12,911 bases of DNA from Dictyocoela muelleri (Eukaryota > Microsporidia): contig SDVU01000490.1 in NCBI GenBank assembly GCA_016256075.1, positions 1-12,911 on the forward strand, read 5' to 3'. Each line of letters starts with the position of its first letter. The stretch's first letter is position 1. Below, one piece after another: positions 8,661 to 12,911 of the stretch. Made by a program: the position numbers and the translations under genes. The notes under the pieces are model-generated. The model saw nothing but the letters and a program-made list of their open reading frames with translations, did no database searches and was not told the origin of the DNA.

Positions 8661-8668
8661 CGTCGAGC

Positions 8669-8867
8669 TCAAAAATCACCTGAGAATTTAAATCATAATA
8701 AATATACTTTAAAATTATAGATTTTTTAATAGAACTGCTAGATAGGTGTAATTACGACTTTAAAGAAATTTACATAATAATGAGTGCTATATATTTATAC
8801 TATTCATTTAAGTCTATTATCTTTCTGTTCGTGCACTAGAATGTGATACAAAAGCAATTTATGTTAT
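8669..8867 (+). repeat. long inverted repeat, left arm
   Basis: It begins TCAAAAATCACCTGAG and ends GCAATTTATGTTAT. The reverse complement of 8942-9143 aligns along the whole arm at roughly 80% identity with few gaps. No coding signal was seen. Confidence 0.9.
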
Positions 8868-8941
8868 ATTAAAAATATATATGACGAACTGATTTAAGTC
8901 TTTTATATTTTACAGGATTCGTTAAAAAAGCAGTATTTAGC
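8868..8941. other. 74-bp spacer between inverted-repeat arms
   Basis: This would form the loop if the arms folded. It is AT-rich with no recognised motif. Confidence 0.7.
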
Positions 8942-9143
8942 ATAACATAAATTGCTTTTATATCACATTTTAGAGCAACAACAAGAAAGATCATAGATTT
9001 AAATTAATACTAGAAATATACAGCACTTAGTATTGTGTAAATTTCTTAAAAACTCGTAGTTACAAATAACTAGGAGCTCTCTTGAAAATATATATAAGTT
9101 TAAATTATATTTTTTATGATTATAAATCTCAGGTGATTTTTGA
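8942..9143 (-). repeat. long inverted repeat, right arm
   Basis: It begins ATAACATAAATTGC and ends CTCAGGTGATTTTTGA, the mirror of the left arm's two ends. The 80-bp direct repeat follows 7 bp later. Confidence 0.9.
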
Positions 9144-9150
9144 ACCCAGC

Positions 9151-9230
9151 CGTTGTCGCGTCTTACGCTTCGCTCGCCACAATAATTAAATGAAAGAGAC
9201 ACAATTATTGAGTGTTTGAGTACTATCAAT
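9151..9230 (+). repeat. 80-bp direct repeat, right copy
   Basis: This is the partner of 8581-8660. Both copies contain a CTTCGCTC core whose reverse complement also appears at 8152. Confidence 0.85.
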
Positions 9231-9241
9231 AATCTCATCAA

Positions 9242-9312
9242 AAAAAGTATTATATGAAAAGACTTCTAATTACCTGTTTCCTGTGGATTCATTGATAAAA
9301 CGTAAATTTCAA
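9242..9312 (+). repeat. tRNA-headed repeat, internal fragment
   Basis: ATGAAAAGACTTCTAATTACC and ATTGATAAAACG match, in order and spacing, the reverse strand of both large copies (around 9700-9645 and 11795-11740). About 50 bp agree at roughly 80%. It is in the opposite orientation to those copies and carries no head. Confidence 0.6.
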
Positions 9313-9504
9313 TTAATTTAAACCAAAAGTAGGCACTTTGAGAACTTACATTAAGATTTTATTAAAATTTAAGCATGTGAAAAAAATTAATATGATCAAA
9401 AAATATGAATTAATAAATACAAAGGTAAATTAATTTAGTAATAAAAAAATAATTTAAATAAAAATTATTTATTTTGCGTAATGTATTTATATATCAAGAT
9501 GGCT
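9313..9504. other. AT-rich spacer
   Basis: No gene, repeat or RNA signal was recognised. Confidence 0.5.
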
Positions 9505-9961
9505 ATATATTACATGCTGACTAAATCCATGGCTGAAAACCCAGAGAGTTGTCTCCTAAGGAGGATCTGAGACTTTCGGTTATTAGTGTTACATAAATAC
9601 GTCACTTCCTAAGCCAACCAGAAGCCCAGCTTTATACGCGATTTTCGTTTTATCAATCACTCGGTAGGATATAGGTAATTAAAGGCCTTTTCATGAATTT
9701 TTATTTTTCACTACCTTTTGCCGATATGCATCTCCTCACTCATTCCCACGCCTAGAAGAGTACATTCTACTTCATTTTAATATTAGATAAAGTCCATATC
9801 ACTAATACAAAATTGAAACAACTGTATATAAATACTATATTGTTTAGTTACTGACCGCTTAATATTATTCTCTAATTATTTATTAAATTGGTGTTAGGGG
9901 GATTCGAACCTGATACTTAAATTTTAACATTCAAGAGTTTTTCCACTGAGCTATCTGGCTC
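9505..9961 (-). repeat. tRNA-headed (SINE-like) repeat, most complete copy
   Basis: On the minus strand this roughly 457-bp unit starts with a tRNA-like head (9961-9890), followed by a body shared with 11605-11985. Conserved blocks include AAGCGGTCA, AAAATAAAAATTCATGAAAA, TTGATAAAACGAAAA, GCTGGGCTTCTGG, CTTAGGAAGTGACGTA, GGAGACAACTCTC and CATGTAATATA. Overall agreement with the second copy is roughly three quarters. A tRNA-derived head plus an unrelated body is the usual plan of a SINE. No long coding frame exists in it. No LINE partner is present in the window, so how it would move is unknown. Confidence 0.6.
9890..9961 (-). ncRNA. tRNA-like sequence with A and B boxes (not a working tRNA)
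   Basis: On the minus strand there is a perfect pol III A box, TAGCTCAGTGG (9953-9943), and a perfect B box, GGTTCGAATCC (9910-9900), at tRNA spacing. The anticodon loop region reads ATGTTAA, which would give GTT (Asn). However, the anticodon and D stems pair poorly, and only about four of seven acceptor pairs form, so this is a tRNA-derived promoter or pseudo-tRNA. Pol III transcription from it is plausible by inference. Confidence 0.6.
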
Positions 9962-9997
9962 TAATTTTTTGAAAATTCAAGAAGTTTAATCCGTTTT

Positions 9998-10030
9998 CCG
10001 GCAACTCGCTCCAACGGGGCAAGTTGCCGG
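9998..10030. repeat. 33-nt GC-rich hairpin, copy 1
   Basis: CCGGCAACTCGCTCC and GGGGCAAGTTGCCGG are 15-nt arms around a 3-nt loop (AAC), with one mismatch and one G-T pair. It stands out sharply from the AT-rich surroundings and lies 36 bp outside the tRNA-like head. A hairpin of the same design is at 12377-12409. Confidence 0.85.
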
Positions 10031-10399
10031 ATTTTCGTCTTATTTTTATTTAATCCTTATGCTTCATATGATAATTCATGTAATTAAAAGTCATATAAAT
10101 GTCGGAATATTATTTTACAATGGATATACATACTTTAAACCTCACGAAGGATCGATTCATAATATGGTGGTATATCAATGAAAATTCAAAGTAGTTGATA
10201 CTTTGAAAAAATAATGAAATTATTATATGCGTTTATAGACAAATCGCACCATCGAACGATTTGTTATTAATGATTTCAATGAATATGATGATTAAATTGA
10301 TAAAATGAAAAATTATGATTTTTTTTCTAAATTACAATATTTAAATTATTAGTTTTTTCTTAAAATAAAAAATTTAATTAATTAAATTTAAGAAAAATG
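10031..10399. other. AT-rich stretch without a recognisable gene
   Basis: Only short frames are present (for example 24 codons from the ATG near 10120) and a small CAAATCG/CGATTTG inverted repeat near 10231-10254. No function is recognised. Confidence 0.55.
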
Positions 10400-10433
10400 G
10401 GCTAGAATCCATTATACGGTGAGAGAGAAAAAT
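10400..10433 (+). repeat. left TIR of Merlin copy 3
   Basis: It starts GGCTAGAATCCATTATACGG and continues with a GAGAGAGAAAAA-like tail. Bases 7-17 are identical to the right TIR. Confidence 0.9.
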
Positions 10434-10484
10434 ATACTGTGCGAGGGGAAAATTATATTTTTTTAAAAAAAAATACCTCATAAA

Positions 10485-11369
10485 ATGGAAGAAGCAACCG
10501 AGAATATTTATGAGAGTTGTAAATTGTATGAAAACCTTGTTCCAAAGCCTTATATATCTCTTTTAGAAGATAAAGATTTAATCAAAAGAGAAATATGTTG
10601 TAAAAAAAATTAAAATTCATATAAATTTAGTTTCTAGAAAAGATTCGCCAGATGGTCTCGTAAACAAGTGTAAAAAAGATGCAAAAAAAAAGCAATTAGA
10701 TATGAAACATTATTAGAAGGAAGCAGATCGTCTATTTTTTAAATTTTTTCAATTATCTAAATTATTGCGAAAATAAAGGAAATAATGAATGCCATAAAAC
10801 AATTGGGGTTTCCTTAACAGTTATTGGCTCCTGGTATAAACGAATTCGACTAGCTTCAAAAGATGTTTTGGAGAATCAGTATGCCAAGATAGGGGGATTT
10901 GACAGCTTTGTTGAAATAGACGAGACTGTTATTTTAAAAAGAAAATATAAAAGAAAGACTTAAGAAACAAAAATGATTTTAGGTGGCATTGAAAGAGACA
11001 CAACAAAGTTCATAATAAAATATATTGATAATAATCAAAAACAGAACTTGAACGTGAATTAGGAGAAACTATTTTAAAAGAAAGACATGTTAATTTAGAT
11101 ATGTGGTCTGCTTATGTTTCAATATTTCGAGACAGCGAATGATATACACACAGTGATGTAAATCATTCCCAAAACTTTGTAAATCTCATAAATGGAGCTC
11201 ATACACAGAGTATAGAGTCATTTGGTCAAGATTTAAAGATAAATTGATGGCCAAATTTCAGAGACGACATGAACTTTTAAGTTCGTCTATTGATGAATTC
11301 TCTTTTAAAACTATCTGCCAAAATAATATGTATGAAGCATTTCTAGGTCTTCTCAAATATCTTAAATGA
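10485..11369 (+). pseudogene. ISXO2/Merlin-type transposase pseudogene (copy 3)
   Basis: From the ATG at 10485 the frame opens with MEETATEN-like residues (MEEATENIYESCKLYENL) and stops at 10614-10616. The family pattern continues in other frames: VSRKDSPDGLVNKCKK (zinc-ribbon region), IGGFDSFVEIDETVILKRKY with the first Asp at 10919-10921, MILGGIERDTTKF, and LDMWSAYVSIFRDSE with the second Asp at 11098-11100. After these come [21 protein letters not shown] with Glu at 11215-11217, then [19 protein letters not shown] and SSIDEFSFKTI to a TGA at 11367-11369. All three DDE residues survive, but the gene has at least four frame changes and three or more internal stops. It would have been about 295 codons. 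Confidence 0.9.
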
Positions 11370-11425
11370 AATAAAGCATTATAATTTATTATTTTCTTTT
11401 TTTTAAAAAAAACCCATCCACTGTT

Positions 11426-11459
11426 AATTTTCTCTCACACCTTATAATGGATTTTCACC
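11426..11459 (-). repeat. right TIR of Merlin copy 3
   Basis: On the minus strand it starts GGTGAAAATCCATTATAAGG and continues TGTGAGAGAAAATT, mirroring 10400-10433. Confidence 0.9.
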
Positions 11460-11467
11460 AAAAAATG

Positions 11468-11604
11468 TATGATTTTTTCCGATTTTTTAATTTTTTTAAT
11501 TTTCTCAATTTTTTAATTTTTTTTTTTTAATTTTTTATTTTTGATTTTTTGATTTTTTGATTTTTTGATTTTTTGATTTTTTAATTTTTTATTATTTTTT
11601 GTTA
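11468..11604. repeat. T-rich simple repeat with (GATTTTTT)n core
   Basis: Five exact GATTTTTT units run from 11543 to 11582 within a longer degenerate T-rich tract. Read on the minus strand, it directly follows the end of the tRNA-headed repeat body as an (AAAAAATC)n tail, the kind of simple 3' tail many SINEs have. Confidence 0.8.
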
Positions 11605-12059
11605 TGTATATTACATGTTGACAACATCATAGCTGCCAACCCTGAGAGTTGTCTCCTACCGTGTATGTGACCTTTGGTTCTTGGTGTTCCAAAAATACGT
11701 CACTTCCTAAGCTACCCAGAAGCCCAGCTGTACACTCGTTTTTCGTTTTATCAATGACTCAGCAGAATAAAAGTAATTAGTGGCTTTTCATGAATTTTTA
11801 TTTTTCACTACTTTTTGCTTAGATGCGTCGCCGCACTCATCCCCGGCCCTAAGAGAGTCTCTTCCTTATTTTTTATATTAGACCAAGTTTTAATCAGCTA
11901 TACCACATTGGAACAACTGTATGTTATACTATAATTATACAGTTATGACCGCTTAATGTCATTTCCAATATTATTTTTAGTTATCGAAAGAATTTTTTTT
12001 AAAAAAAATTTTTAATGAATCAAATATATACTTAAATCAATACGAGAAAGGTTATTATA

Positions 12060-12276
12060 CAGTTCTCCCGCATAATATTACACCCCGCATAACTTGCCTT
12101 CCCGCATAATATTCCACCTTTTTTAAAAAAATTTAAATATGATTTATAAGTTAAATCTACACTTTCTTACGTAAAATTATACCCCGCATAAAATATTAAT
12201 TTCGCATAATATTCTACCCCGAATAATATTTCACTGTTTATGAATCCCCATTTATGGAAAATTATGCGGGGTACTG
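12060..12276. mobile_element. 217-bp MITE with TA target duplication, Tc1/mariner-pogo type
   Basis: The left end reads CAGTTCTCCCGCATAATATT and the right end, on the other strand, CAGTACCCCGCATAATTTT; they differ by a one-base gap and two changes. TA flanks both ends (12058-12059 and 12277-12278). CCCGCATAA motifs recur in subterminal positions (12084, 12102, about 12183). CAGT termini, a TA target and repeated subterminal motifs are typical of pogo/Tigger-like members of the Tc1/mariner group. No transposase is encoded, so movement would depend on one elsewhere. Confidence 0.75.
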
Positions 12277-12376
12277 TATTGTGTTTATTTTCATAATTTT
12301 TGTTATGACATTAATATTTTCTTTTTCTAATGAAATTTTTTAATTATAAGAGTTTTGAAAATTATAGGAAGAAAAT

Positions 12377-12409
12377 CTGGCAACTCGACTCACTAGGGCG
12401 AGTTGCCAG
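12377..12409. repeat. 33-nt GC-rich hairpin, copy 2
   Basis: CTGGCAACTCG and CGAGTTGCCAG form a perfect 11-bp outer stem. The total size (15+3+15) equals that of the hairpin at 9998-10030, though the innermost pairs are poor. It lies next to an A box, on the 3' side of it in minus-strand reading, whereas copy 1 lies on the 5' side. Confidence 0.85.
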
Positions 12410-12440
12410 GTAGCCGTTTTAACCACTGAGCTATCTGTCA

Positions 12441-12911
12441 CTAAAAAATTGAATTAATAATTTTAATTGTTAAAAAATGAAAATAAGTTTATAAATTCTG
12501 AAAATGTAATAAAAAGCGTGTAAATTATGATTAATGCCCTATTTAAAAATATTTATGGATGTTATTATTTTCTTTAAATTTTATTTATTATTTTTATACT
12601 CTATAAATAAATATTTATTCACAAACCAACTATAAATTTGGTTATAATTAAATTTATCATAATAAATCATAAAATTCGTAAAATTACTTTCTTTCAGTTT
12701 ATATTTTTTCTAAATAAAAATTATGGTTACGGTCCACTTTCAAAATTTAAATTGTTTCATATCCCACAACTGTATTCCCTCGAAAATAAGAAATTTTAAA
12801 AAAGATTGTTCTGTCATACGATCACAACACAAACAGGCAAGCATTAAATAAAAATCTAGAACAAAAAAAGAACTGATTAAAAAATGACAGATGCCACAAA
12901 TTGATAAAAAA
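12441..12911. other. AT-rich stretch, nothing recognised
   Basis: There are no long frames, no tRNA-like boxes and no terminal repeats. A small ACCAACTATAAATTTGGT inverted repeat lies near 12625. Confidence 0.55.

Larger units (their letters stand above)
10400..11459 (+). mobile_element. Merlin-type (ISXO2-like) DNA transposon, copy 3, decayed
   Basis: This 1060-bp element has 34-bp TIRs (10400-10433 and 11426-11459) that match at 28 of 34 positions. It is flanked by an 8-bp target duplication matching at 7 of 8 (GAAAAATG at 10392-10399, AAAAAATG at 11460-11467). The 8-bp duplication and GG-starting termini are Merlin hallmarks. A plus-strand transposase pseudogene fills the interior, and T7A9 and T8A8 blocks lie between each TIR and the gene. 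Its position between two copies of the tRNA-headed repeat suggests it entered the AT-rich DNA separating them. Confidence 0.9.
11605..12440 (-). repeat. tRNA-headed (SINE-like) repeat, second copy, interrupted
   Basis: The body (11985-11605 on the minus strand) matches the copy at 9505-9880 block by block. The head survives only as CAGATAGCTCAGTGG (12437-12423), which is identical to the first copy and includes the A box. The B box is gone and a GC-rich hairpin stands in its place. A 217-bp MITE (12060-12276) and further AT-rich DNA separate head from body. The head and body could therefore also be two separate fragments. Confidence 0.5.

Noticed and set aside
8868-8941. Hammerhead ribozyme in the loop of the inverted repeat (CTGAT seen)
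   Set aside because: The conserved CTGATGA and GAAA core elements are not present together.
8999-9241. 80-codon minus-strand frame across the right inverted-repeat arm and direct repeat
   Set aside because: It is open only because of AT-rich repeat sequence; the mirrored arm does not keep a matching frame and there is no recognisable motif.
9890-9961. Functional tRNA-Asn gene
   Set aside because: The A and B boxes are perfect and a GTT anticodon can be read, but the acceptor, D and anticodon stems pair too poorly, and related degraded heads occur in other repeat copies.
12060-12276. CRISPR-like array because CCCGCATAA recurs
   Set aside because: Spacing is irregular and the copies include inverted ones; terminal inverted repeats with TA flanks explain them better.

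Overview
The window is very AT-rich, has no recognisable intact host gene, and is packed with degraded mobile elements. Several things together suggest a microsporidian, perhaps one with an expanded, transposon-rich genome: three decayed ISXO2/Merlin-type transposases, a compact Ty3/Gypsy LTR element and a Tc1/mariner-type N-terminus. This assignment is an inference from element content, because no rRNA or conserved host gene is present to confirm it.

Layout. 1-780 is AT-rich sequence with one small unrecognised reading frame (517-762). 793-1863 is a Merlin-type DNA transposon with both terminal inverted repeats (TIRs) and a minus-strand transposase pseudogene. 1932-5906 is a whole-length but broken Ty3/Gypsy LTR retrotransposon. 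Its 3' LTR abuts the 5' part of a minus-strand Tc1/mariner-like element (5907-6140), whose end in turn lies against the C-terminus of a second Merlin-type transposase pseudogene (about 6146-7089). 7250-7845 is an AT-rich stretch bounded by short inverted repeats and holding a 13-bp tandem array.

7969-9312 holds a partial tRNA-like repeat, a cluster of GC-containing palindromes, and a 475-bp inverted repeat (arms about 200 bp) flanked by 80-bp direct repeats. 9505-12440 holds two copies of a roughly 450-bp tRNA-headed (SINE-like) repeat on the minus strand. Between them is a third Merlin-type transposon (10400-11459, with 34-bp TIRs and an 8-bp target duplication). The second repeat copy has been entered by a 217-bp TA-flanked MITE (12060-12276). 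12441-12911 shows nothing recognisable.

The genes do not form a pathway: this is a transposon graveyard with at least three layers of nested insertion. The parts most likely to be undescribed are the tRNA-headed repeat family (four full or partial copies here), two 33-nt GC-rich hairpins with the same design lying beside its A-box, the long inverted repeat, and a strong excess of T(6+)A(6+) blocks across the window. All calls come from reading the sequence by eye; no database search was possible.
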